Below are positions 45,745 to 56,568 of a stretch of DNA of 64,000 bases, one piece after another. The DNA is from Chrysoporthe austroafricana. Its lineage: Eukaryota > Ascomycota > Sordariomycetes > Diaporthales > Cryphonectriaceae. The notes under the pieces are model-generated. The model made no database searches. It was given only the letters and a program-made list of their open reading frames with translations, and was not told where the DNA came from. The stretch covers positions 496,001 through 560,000 of the forward strand of contig JYIP02000005.1 of NCBI GenBank assembly GCA_001051155.2, written 5' to 3'. A program made the translations under genes and the position numbers. Positions within the stretch are counted from its first letter, which is position 1. Each line of letters begins with the position of its first letter.

Positions 45745-48740
45745 TCATCTGACAGGCCCTCCGCCAATGCCGGCCGACAGGCCCGGTATTGAGGCACCCA
45801 CCCCAGCCTGCCCGGTCCCCGTCGTGTCAGCCTCGCATGGTTCGAAGATCACCTCCTCGATCTTCTCCCCGGGGCCCTTGACCACAGGCGTGAAGTTTTC
45901 CACCTCCTCGATCTCGTCGTCTTCCTTGTCGACGGCCGTGAACTTGACCGTGTCGCGGTCGTCCTCATCGTCCTCTGCCATCAAGTCGTGCGCCATCAGA
46001 TCGTCCTCCATCTCCAGCGCGTCCTCGTCCTCCTCCTGCACGGCGGCGATTTCCCCGCTACGCCGGCCGAGGCGATCACCGCTTGCGCTACGGCTATGTG
46101 TCGGGGTACCTCGGTCGCCGCGGCCACCGCCTCCCCCAAGAGCTGACCCTGGCCCTTTGAAGATGTTCCGCTTGCGCTTGGCGAAAAAGGGGCCACTGCG
46201 CTCAAAGGTGGACACAAAAGGATTCGGAGACCGCGGTGTCGGCATCATCGGACTCGCAGCTAGACTGGCACCCCTGGGACCAGTGCCGCTTCTTGATGGT
46301 ACGGTCTCGTTGTAGAGGGACACCGGCGCGCCGCGGACGAGCCGGATGTTGCTGGGGAAGGATGTGACCGACGTCGGCGTGGCCGGGAGGACCTTGACGG
46401 AGTGGTGCGGGCTGCGGCCTGTCTGCATCGGCGTCTTGGACATGTTCGTGGAGACCGAGTTGGTCGACGACGTGGAGGAGGCCTTGGAGTGGGTGTGGTG
46501 ATGCGTGTGGTGCATAGACCGGACGGATGACACGGAGGAGGATGTGGACTTGCGGCCGCGCAGTCCGGCTGATGATCTTCGTACGGTGGATCGTGGCGTG
46601 ATTGGGGATGGTGATAGGGACTGGCGCTTGTATGAGCTGCCAGCCGGCGGCCGCCGCTGAGGATGTGAGGCTCCTGGGGTCGAGAAGCCCGCAGTCGTGG
46701 GGCTGCCGACGGCGCCGGCCGTCTTTGCCGATGCCGTACTCTTCTTCGGGAGGCCATTCACAACCAGGTTTGCAGGCAATGTCGACACAGCCGCCGACTG
46801 CGGCGTCTGGGACGACACGGTCTTGCCGGTATGTGGCCTCGGGCTGTTCTCCTTCGAAAGCTTGCCATCCCTCCCCCCGCGGGCCTTATCACGCAGGTTA
46901 GGCGTCGAGTGGCTGAGCACCTTGTTGGGGTCCTTGTGCCGCCGGGTCGAGTCGAAGAGCCAGTGTGTCAGGTTCTTCCAGTGCGATATGAAGCCCTGCG
47001 AGGGCTTCTTGCGGAGCTTGTGCGGCCCGGTGTCGTTGCCCTGGCTCCTGGCCCGACCCTCCACCTCGTTCCCGGTCGTGACGAGGTGCAGCGTCGACCC
47101 CCTGGACCTCGCACTGCGGAGGACTCCAGGCACGCCCTCCTTAGGTGGCGGGATAGGTCTCCGGCGGGAGCTGCTGACTGAACGGATCGAGTCCTTGTCG
47201 ATGGGCGGGGGCGGCCTCTCCTGGTCCGGACTCAGCGTGATGTTGGACCTCCCGGCCTCCGGCAGCCCCGGCAGGTCCGTGATCTGGAAGTCGGGATAAT
47301 ACCCGCTCCTCCTCTCCGAACGGCCCCTTGGGCGGAGCATTGGGGGGTCGCCGAGCTTAATGATCGCGCCCTCCTCGCCGACGGGGGCCAAGCGCTCGAG
47401 GCGGCTCGACGCCTGCGACCACCGCCGAGAGCTCCGCCGGTCCGACTCCTTCTCCCTCCGCTTCCTCTCCCTCCTCGCCTGCTTCCTCTCCTCCTTCTCG
47501 AGCAGCAGCGTCCACCAGCCGGCAAGCGTGTCGCACTTCTGGGCCAGGACGGACTCGATCACGTCGTCGGTATTCACCCCGGCGGCCTTCAGCCGGTGCA
47601 GCGTGTCCTTTTCCAGCGGGGTCGAGAAGGGCTCGACGCGCTGCTTGGCTAGCACGGCCTGCTGCTCGGGCGCGTGCTCGGCCAGGAAGGGGTGGTTTAG
47701 GATGTCGGTCAGCGACGGTCGGGGGAACGGCCTCTTGGAGAGGAGCTGCTTCAGCAGGGACAGGGCGTCGGGCGGTATATGGTCGGGGTATTTCGGCTCG
47801 TCGCCCAGGATCTTCCGCCTCGTGACGTCGTCGTCATCATCGTCGAACGGCAGCTCCCCGCACAGCAGCGCGTAGAGTATGATGCCCAGGCTCCAGACGT
47901 CGACCTTCTCCCCGGCGTACTTCTCGCCCTTGAGCATCTCGGGCGCCGAGTAGCAGATGGTGCCGCAGAAGGTCTGCAGGTAGTTGGACTTGCCCTCGTA
48001 CTCGCGCGCGAAGCCGAAGTCGAGCAGCTTGACGTTCTCGTGCTTGTCGAGGAGGATGTTCTCGAGCTTGAGGTCGCGGTGGACGCAGTTCTGCTGGTGG
48101 ACGTAGGCGACGGCGCCGACGAGCTGGGTGAAGGTCTTCTGGACCTTGTCGACGGGCAGCTTCCCGTGCTTGAGGAGGTAGTCGTAGAGCTCATCGCCTG
48201 TCATGCAGTCAGCGCCAGGCACCCGGTACCTTACCCCCCGGGCGGCGGCCGCCGTGGTGGGTCCCGTCACCTACCAGAGCAGTATTCCATCACCATCCAG
48301 ACGAGGTTCTCGGTCACGACGACCTCGTACAGCCGGGCGATGTGCGGGTGCACGAACTGGCGGTGGTGATGTATCTCGCGGGCGAGGTTGGAGTCATCCT
48401 TCTTGGCGGACTTGAGAACGACCTGCGCATATCCCGATCGTTAGCCATCTTCAGCCTCTCCTTCGTCCCGGAAGGGGGGAGGGCCCTCTGGCCCGTCCCG
48501 CGCCCCGATGGGCACGCCGCCGCCACCGCCGCCGCCGTTGCCGAGACCCACCTTCGAACCGTTGGTGAGCTTGTGGGTGGCCAGGTAGACCTTCCCGAAG
48601 GAGCCCTTGCCGATGAGACGGCCCAGGTGGTAATTGCCGACGGTCTTGAGGTCCTTATCCCCAAACTCGTCGAGCAGCTCCTGGTAGGAGCGGGCGAGCT
48701 TGGCCTTGCGCTCGCCCGCCCCGCGCACCTGCTGCATCAT
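45745..48740 (-). CDS. Ser/Thr protein kinase (CAMK/AMPK-related-like), long Ser-rich tail
   Basis: Three exons: 48740-48552, 48422-48275 and 48197-45745; introns of 129 and 77 nt with GT-AG ends; 929 residues. The kinase domain spans about residues 38-310: glycine loop GKGSFGKV (44-51), Lys67 in VVLKSAKK, alpha-C Glu79, catalytic HRDLKLEN (152-159), DFG (172-174), APE (197-199), all intact, so an active enzyme is expected. EMLKGEKYAGEKVDVWSLGI and the LPFDDDDDD loop resemble CAMK-group (Kin4/AMPK-like) kinases. The remaining 600 residues are Ser/Pro/Arg-rich, probably disordered, with an acidic C-terminus. The upstream frame is open but has no further ATG, and MMQQ at 48740 is the first in-frame start. 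The specific orthologue is not certain. Confidence 0.88.
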
Positions 48741-50411
48741 CCCTTCTTCTTCTTTCTCTCCTCCTCCTCCACCACCTCCTCCGTCTTCTTCTTCTTCTTC
48801 TTCTTCACCTCCTCCTGCCTCCCTCCGCCCGACGCGGTTCCGCCGGAGTAGTCAGCCCTGTCCGCCAGGGTACGCGCCGTCGTGTCACGGGTGCCGTGGG
48901 ATGGGGCCCTGGGGCCCAGCTGGGAGGACGGATCGGAGACGGAGGGTCGTGGGTAGCAAACGCAAGGTACGGGGTGTGGGCCAGTCCGAGGTCGAGAACG
49001 GGGACGGGCGCATCGGCTCTTGGGCGTCGCGGGTCGGCGTTCAGGGGTAGTAGGATGGGGTTCGAGGGTCGGCGGGTCGGCGCTGGTGTTCGAGGTGAGG
49101 AGAGGGAGATGATTCCAGGTAGCGAGGTCGCGTGGATGGTGTGAACGGATGAATTCGAAAGAGCGAGGGCCAATCCCATCCGGAAAGACGGAGATATAAA
49201 AGGTTAGAAGGGAGGGGGGGGTGGTTCGAAGGATTAGGGAAGAGGTAAGAGGTAATCCAGTCTACAAGAGCAAAAGAGAAGGACGAGGAGGAGAGGGCCA
49301 GGTCGGGTGCTGTCCAGTCCAGTCCAGTCCAGTCCCGTCCTATCCTGTGCCGTGCGGTGCTGCGCTCTTCGGTCTCGTCTCGTGTCGTCCCGTCGTGCTG
49401 TGCTGTGAGAGAGGCCTGGAGGAGAGAGATCAGGCCAGCCTCGCGCGGAGCTGGAGGGGGTGGGAGGGTTCAATTGGGTTTAGGGGTGCTGGCGAGGAAG
49501 CTCGGATCCCATCATGTCGACATGGACGTACGCAGAGTACAGTACAAGTACGTCCGTACAACAGCGTGGGTGGTGGTGGTGGTGGTAGTAGTGGTGGCGT
49601 TGGTGTGGTGGTGGTGTCTTCGGTGGAGGGGAGCACGGGGGGGAGGCAGAAAGAGAGGGAGAGGGTGAAGTTAGGATGGGATGAGTACCTGGCTAACTGG
49701 GCGCTGTACAGTAGAGCACGTCAGGATGATATCGCGGCCAGGTACAGTAGGTACATACATCAACCCAGTACGTACATACATGGCTCGGTAAGTACGCCTG
49801 CACACCACGGACTCGGGCACACGGGAGAAGCCTGTTCCAGGGCAGGGTGCAAGCAAGGTCAGGCCAGGCCCAGCGCCAGCGCCAGCGCTACGCAAGGACC
49901 GGGGCCAGGGGCGGGAACGCGGCCAGCAGCACGGCAGCGCAGCGGCAGAGCGCAGCAGCAGCGCAGCTCACAGCGCGCAGCGCGCAGGGGTGCGGCAGGA
50001 CCCAGCCAGGCTGCGCCAGGCCAGGCCGGATGCGGGCTCGCGTCCTCGTCGCCCGTCATTTCGTCATTACACAGCAAATTTCAGGGGTCCTGAAACTCAC
50101 CTCACCTCACCTCACCTCGCGCCGCCCACCTCACCACAGAGAACGGGCACAGCTGCACGTCGAGATTGCGGGGGGATCACGGGATCGCAGAGATTAATTA
50201 CGGTAGTGATGAGTAAGACGGGTAGCAGTAGGGTGCCAGGAGGCCATCAGCTCTATGATGAGGAGCACAGCATCCATCCAGCCTGTCCGCGGTGGTGGAC
50301 TGTCTGTCTATAATGTACGTACCACTACTAAGTACTGGGGATTACTAGTTATGCCACAAGACCCCAAGCAACCTAGCCCCCCCCCCCCCCCCCACCCCCC
50401 AACACACCCCC

Positions 50412-50474
<63 letters not shown>

Positions 50475-51064
50475 NGAACGGGGAGTACCCAGACAGCCAA
50501 ACAAACCCACAAACCCCCCCCCCCCCCCCCCACCCCAAAAAAAAAAAAAAGTAAAAGGCCCCCCCGTTGCCCCCAAGCAAGTACGGTAAAAAAAAAAAAA
50601 CCCCCCCCTCTCCAACTGGCCCCCTGTGCTGCCGTGGCTGCTGACCTGCTGCCATGCCCTTTATTTAGGGGCGGCTCGGTCCCTCCTGGCAGCCCCCTCC
50701 AGCGCGTGCCACAGTGGGGTCCAGAACCCGTCAGGCTCATCCTGGCCCTGCCTTGGCGCTGGCAGACCTTGGCTGTCGGTGGCTTGTCATGCACGCCATA
50801 CCATCATCGTCATCTCTATATTCGGCTAGTTGTGGCTTCATCTGCTATATACCGCGGCGGTGGGTGATATCATACAGGACGCACCCGAACCAGCCATAGG
50901 AGGAGGCTCACAGCTGCCCGCCTATGCCTCAATGCCCATCAGCCCGCCTCATCCTAGGCACCCAGCGGCCGACCATACATCGTACTGTACAACCACACAA
51001 TACCACCACCACCGCCCCTCTCATCTACGTTACGCCCCGTCATCGTCATCCGCCTGCCCTGATC
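48741..51064. promoter_or_regulatory. Long intergenic region: kinase promoter and TRAPPC10 3' flank
   Basis: About 2.3 kb without a credible gene. Nearest the kinase (48741-48830) is a polypyrimidine tract on the + strand (CTTCTTCTT runs), that is GA-rich on the coding strand. Further up are simple repeats: CCAGT units at 49312-49334, a GGT run at 49566-49618, GTACGT/GTACAG words at 49530-49800, and CTCAC units at 50095-50118. Open frames here (one of 290 codons at 49221-50093) are repeat-driven. Such length suggests complex regulation of the kinase gene. Confidence 0.5.
50380..50605. repeat. Poly-C and poly-A runs around a single N (assembly gap)
   Basis: About 100 bp that is nearly pure C, with an N at about 50475, followed by further C runs and A runs to about 50605. 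The sequence quality here is doubtful; runs of this kind commonly mark unresolved joins. Confidence 0.85.
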
Positions 51065-54000
51065 CTATGCCACAACCCTCCCATAGAAGCCCTCTCCCGC
51101 CGCCAGCACCCTCTCGCTCTCTAGCACCAGCGGGCCCCCGCCCGGCCCGCTCGCGTCGAGGCTGACCGTGACCCTCCCCCGGTCCGCAACCACCCGCACC
51201 GTCTCTCCCAGGTTGCAGTAGTCCGTCTCGCAGTGCCCGATAGGCGGGCCGTCCTTGGGGCCACGTTCGTCGCCCCCCTCGCCGCCCCCTCGGGCGACCT
51301 CCCTCACCTCGACCGAAGGGTACGGCAGGTGGCCCTCCCGCAGCGGGATCATCACGAGCGGGATGTCCGCCTCGTTGACCGGCGACGAGCTCAGCTCGTC
51401 TTCCGCCCCACCACCGGAGGGCGACGGGATCACAAAGTGGCCCTTCTTGCGTCCGCCCACGAGCCATGTGTCGCCCGGCGCGCTGACCTCGTAGCTGAAC
51501 TCGTCGCCTGCGGCCTCCTCGCCCTGCGCGCCGCTGCCGCCGTCAGTGCACTCCGTGTCCCACACCCTCGTCCACTTGAGGTGCAGCGTTGCCGGCAGGA
51601 GCTGGTTCACACAGGCGGCCGGTGTCTCGCTGTCGTCCGAGGGCTGCACCAGCGACGGGATGGGCCGCTGCAGCCTGATGTCGGCCGTGTGCACGACGGC
51701 GATCGACGGGATATCGACCGGGATGAGGATCGTCTGCTGCTGCGCCGGGTCAGTGATGGGCCGCATCGCCGGCAGTTTGCGGAGCTCCTTCGCCCAGGTG
51801 GTGATAAACTCCGAGAGGAGGGCGGCAACATCCTCGCCATTGAACGCCGAGCCCAGGCCGTAGAAGTGCTTCTGCCATCTCGTCTCGGCCAGGAACGCCG
51901 TCGGCAGCTCGCCTAGCACCGCTGCACGCTCGAGGTCGTAAGTCGTAAGGTCGTGCCGGACCCGTTCCAGCACGGCTGTCACCACCAGCCGCCTGTACTG
52001 CCACAGCGGCGTGTCCTTGAGCGAAGCCGTCAGCGAGTCACTGATGTTATCTGCGATCTCATCCTGCAGGACGCTATAGAAGAGCTTGAGGTGCATGGTC
52101 TTGTTCGTCTGCGGGCCAATCTTCGATCCAGCTTTACGCTTGATTCGATACAGGAGGCTGGCGGGCTGTTTGGGGAAGATGATGACCGGGTTGGATGGGG
52201 CCACGCCGTGTTTCGACTCGAAGACATCGGATTCGTCGAGCTCGGACTTGAAGAGGCGCAGGGGGCTGTTCGTCGAGGTCGACACGGTGAAGCGCGAGTA
52301 CAGGGCGGAGTGCTTGAAGACGTCCTGCACGTTGACGCCCAGCTTCAAGCCGAGTGATATCGATGGGGTCTTCAACAGCGTGAAAGTCCCCTTCTCCGTC
52401 GTGTATTTGACCTCAACCTTGACCGAAACGCTGGTAACATCCTGCTCCGTGGTGAACGGGATCCGTAGCCTGGTCGAAGACCCAGATTCCAGGCCCTCGA
52501 ATGAGAATAGCCCGGCTTCCGGTGTCTTCGGTTGCGGTTGCTCCCCATCCCCAATGACCTTAGCCTCGCTGGTAAGAAGCCGCAACCCGCCCGTCGCAGA
52601 GCGGATGCGGATAGTGCATGTCTGGACCACATTCCATCCCGTCTTCAGGTCGAGATCCATCGCGTTGTTCCGGTCAAGCTGTACGGTCGGTGAAGGCTTG
52701 ACCTCCAGGTCCAGCGTGTCGGCACGCTGGAACAGCACCAGGTAGGGATATCTCAGGTTGACCGCAGTGCGGTCGAAGGGCTGGAAGGCCTGCCTCTCGA
52801 AGCTAAGCTTCAGCGAGCCGCTGTGCAGCTGGACGCGGTCGACTTCATATGTGCCCGGGCTCATCGAAGTGCCGCGCAGCTGCATCTTGTTCCGCCCCGG
52901 CTTGAGCTCCACAGTCTCCGTGTTCTCCAGCCACAGCTCACGCGCACCGTTCGCCGTGACGAGCCGCAGCATGACCTTGTCCACGGGCAGAGGGTCGGCC
53001 AGCACGCTGCGGAGCTTGAGTGTTAGGCTGTAGCTGTCCTGGCCATCGTCATATACCGGCGTGCCCTCAAGCTCGATGCCCGTGAAGAAGTTCTGCAGAG
53101 GATGCTTCATCTCCTTGTTGAAGGACTTAGCGGCCGCCAGAAAGTCCGGGAGGAAACCCTTGAATGCGTCCCCCTCTGCGTACTCGGCAGGATCCGTGTC
53201 CCCTAGCTTCAGTGAGCCTTTCAACTGTATCCGCTCCTTCTCCGAGTTGGCCGCCTTCGAGAGCAGCTTCAGCACGACGCGCACATAGTCATCCGTCCGC
53301 TTGAGCTCGCGCAGGCACTTGGAGTACATGACGAGCATCGACAGCTCCAGGAGGCTCCAGCCGCTCTCGCCGTAGAATGGGGTCGTCCGGAGGAAATACG
53401 ACGCTGCCGCCGCGTAGTCCTCCAGGTAGTATTTCACCACAGCAAGATCTGACATGTTCGCTAGGACCGACTGCGTGTGATTGGCGACCGTATAATGTCG
53501 CAAGGCCTTGTCCGTAAGCATCTCATAGAGCCTATAGAAGTCGTCCCTGTTGTCGAGAGCCGTCCGGAGGAGTTTGCTATCCAGGCCTGCTAAGGTGTAC
53601 TGGGGTCGTGCCGGGTCCTGCGACCCTTCTGTGGGCTTGGCTTCAGCGGTGGGCGGTGTGTCGTCGTCGAGGCTCACGCTTTCCATCTCATGCACGCCGG
53701 TTTCTCCTATAACCGGCGCAGATGACCACCCATCGCTCCACCCTCGCTTCTTGCCAGCCTCCTCCAGGATGTTCCGCGACAGGGTGTAGAGCTCGGCCCT
53801 CCTAGCAGCCAGCTCCTCCATCCCCGCCTTCCTGAGATGCTGATCTACCGCCTCTTGGACATCAGGGACGCTCGCGCTACGGGTGGTACCAGGCCCGGGA
53901 AAGAAGTTCGGGCTCGGCATGGAAGCAAGTCGGCTGCCGGCGGTGCTGACCCGGAGAGAGGATGTCCTGGCGGGGAGCACCATGGCCTTCGGCTCCGGGA

Positions 54001-55945
54001 TCGCCGCCTTTGGCTCGGAGCTGTCCCCGGTGTCGGGAGACGTAGTCGCAGAGGATATGGGCAGGGCCTCTGTGGATGTCTGGGCCAGGATCTGCTGCGC
54101 GACCGAGAACGCAAAGGAAGCAACAATGTTCTCGGCAACCTCGGCGACCAGGCTGTCGTGCAACGACGTGGCGTCGGCCGTCTCGCCGCCCGCCGGCTGC
54201 TTCTTCGGCTCCGTGAGCGCTGCAATGACATCTCGCCGCATGACATGTGACACCGCCGGTATGAACTCGAGCGTCCTTTTGCATATCTCCGCAAGCATGG
54301 ACAGTTTCTCAGATTCGTCCGCCTGCGCGGGCGGCGGCGCGCTCGGGGCCACACCGTGGAGCACGGCCTCCTGCTGCTCTTTTAGCTTTGCCACCAGCTC
54401 CTCCCTCGTAGACCACGCATTGCCCAGTCGCAGCAGTAGTGCAATCTGCCTGGCAAATATATAGCACCTAAAATCGAATAATGACACGTTGTTGGCCAAG
54501 ATCAGTTCCCGGTAGGGTTTTTTCAAGAACGAGATGGGTATATCGTCAAACTTGTCGGCTGGTGTTTGGTCGGTTGATTGGAGGTCGACCTGTTCCTCGT
54601 CCTCGAACTCCATCGTGCCGCTGCTCGCAGCGGCCATGGCCTTCTGGGCGACCTGCTTCAGATCCTCGGTGTAGGTGAGCAACGAGCCACCCGGCACCTC
54701 TGAGGAGTCCGCCGCGGCCTGCTCCTTGATGATGGCGTCGAGACCGACGCTCAGCTCATCATAACCGACCAGAGAGTCCTCGACAAGGCCAACGCTCTCG
54801 AAGCCCCGGGCGAGCCCCTCTTTGAGTATGAAGAACGTGCAAAAGTTCCACCCCGGCAGGCTCCTCTGGGCGTCCTTCTCCTTGATATCCTCCTCATACT
54901 GGGTGACCCTCAGGTCGAAGCTGGCCAGGATCAGCCGCTTGATCTCGTCGATCAGCTCCGCCCAGGCCGCCTTTGCGTCGTCGTCCGTCTCCTTGTACCC
55001 GGTCGGCACGGCAGGGACCACCCGCGGCAGCAGGTCATACGGGACATCGTTGACGCCGATCCGGATCTGCGCGATGCGGTCCACGCCCGACTTGGAAGAA
55101 GGGTTGAAGTCGGCCCTCAGCTTCTCGAGTATCGTGCTGGAGCCCTTGCCCCAGCGCGAGGCGGTGCTCTTGGTGGGCAGCGAGTCCGAGCTCCCGTCCG
55201 GGCCCTTCCCACCGCCGCCGCCCGAGGACCTGGGCTGCGTCGCGGCGACGGTGTTGGGCACCACGACGTGCACGATCAGCCACTCGAAGGCGTCGTGGTT
55301 CTCGGCGCCCTTGCGCGCCTCCTTCTTGCTGCTGCTGCCCGAGGCGGCGGGCGTCGTGTGCTCCTTGACCCACTCGCGGATCTCGGCGCGCACACTCGAC
55401 TTGTACGCATCGTTGTCGTCGCAGCGCACGAACAAGACCTTGAGGTAGGGCGTCCGCCGCAGGCCGGGAATCTGGTGGCGACGAGCGGCCGCGGAGGACG
55501 GGCCGTAGCCAGGGGAATAGGGCTTCGAGGGGAAGGTGTCGTCGGCTTCGGCGCCGAGGCGGTTCCCGCTGCCGAGAGACTGCGTCGTGAAGCCATCGTC
55601 GACGCCGGCGCTCAGGATCGGGGAGATGGAGGACTGTCGGTTCCTAGGGGTCTTGGCCGGGGCGAGGGCATCGAGGAGCTCGACGTGGAGGGTCTCGATG
55701 GAGCGGAGGGGGCCGGCGTGGGACTGCCAGTGGAGGTTGCGCAAGGGCAGGCGGGGGATGAGCCCGGGGGCAACGAGCTTGTAGACGTCGTGAGGGTCGA
55801 AGTACTCGACTGCAGGCCGGGGCGCGTGTCAGTTCAGCTCGGCGCACGACTGTGGGAGACCAAGGGGTGGCGGCGGCGGCGGCGGTGGAGGGGGTTCGAG
55901 GGGCTGCCTACCTGTCACTTTGGAGGTCGAGAAGGGCTGTTCCAT
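51065..55945 (-). CDS. trs130: TRAPPII complex subunit TRAPPC10 (Trs130)
   Basis: Subunit of TRAPPII, the guanine-nucleotide exchange complex for Golgi Rab GTPases (Ypt31/32, Rab11 type) in late-Golgi and recycling traffic. Two exons: 55945-55912 and 55809-51065, with a 102-nt GT-AG intron of phase 1; 1592 residues. The start is ATG 55945, giving MEQPFSTSKVTVEYFDPHDV, which joins smoothly across the intron. Recognisable TRAPPC10 regions: LPLRNLHWQSHAGPLRSIET near the N-terminus; GWNFCTFFILKEGLARGFES; FKGFLPDFLAAAKSFNKEMK in the middle; then beta-sandwich-like trafficking domains and a C-terminal NLGETVRVVADRGRVTVSLD segment. Low-complexity inserts occur. Only one intron, near the 5' end, in almost 4.9 kb. 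Confidence 0.92.
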
Positions 55946-56568
55946 GGTGAACAGCTATGGACGGCCCAGTCACATCGTCAGAGGGTCAGCCCGGGTGTCG
56001 TGCAGCTGCAAGTGCAAGGCCAGCTCAGCATCCCCAAGCTGACTCCTGTCGTTGCCGGAATCTGGGTGAGCGTATGTGTATAGTATGAGGAGCGTTGGTG
56101 GCCGTGGTTCTGGCTCAGCAGCGATGAACGACGACCAGATAGCGTTGTCAGGGGTCAGCAGGCTGCTGTACCAGGTACCCAGTGCTTACTGTACCGTCCT
56201 ATGTACCGTCTGTACTAGTACCACAGTAATTAAGCGGTATCCCTGTCTGGCGGCCCGCCCTGGACCCCGCCTAATACCACATTGTACAGACCGTATATAC
56301 ATACATACTCACGGATACTACAGTACATAGTACTCACGATAGTCAACTTTGAGACCTATCTTGTAACGCGCGCATTCCGGGAAGAACAGATGATAGTAAA
56401 TATATAGTCATCAAACTCATGACGGCGGTGCGCCCGCACACCTGTAACGTTCATACTTTGGGCGATATAGACGAGAGGGGCATCTCATGCCCTTTCAATG
56501 GCAAGCATAGCGTACATGCGCTCTCGCGAGCGGTATTACCTGCCGTTCATTACGGCTACCATGCGTCG
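55946..56568. promoter_or_regulatory. Intergenic: TRAPPC10 promoter and transcription-factor 3' flank
   Basis: About 620 bp with repeated GTAC-containing words (TGTACCAGGTACC, GTACCGTC, AGTACATAGTACT) at about 56165-56335. No credible coding frame. Confidence 0.45.

Noticed and set aside
49221..50093. 290-codon + frame upstream of the kinase gene
   Set aside because: Composition follows simple repeats (Ser/Pro/Gln/Ala runs), no domain, no plausible start context; more likely kinase upstream DNA.
50255..50794. Poly-Pro and poly-Gly frames at the C-run
   Set aside because: Translation of a homopolymer and N; not coding.
53837..54464. Overlapping + frames inside TRAPPC10
   Set aside because: Antisense shadows with no family resemblance; the - frame is continuous over 1581 codons.
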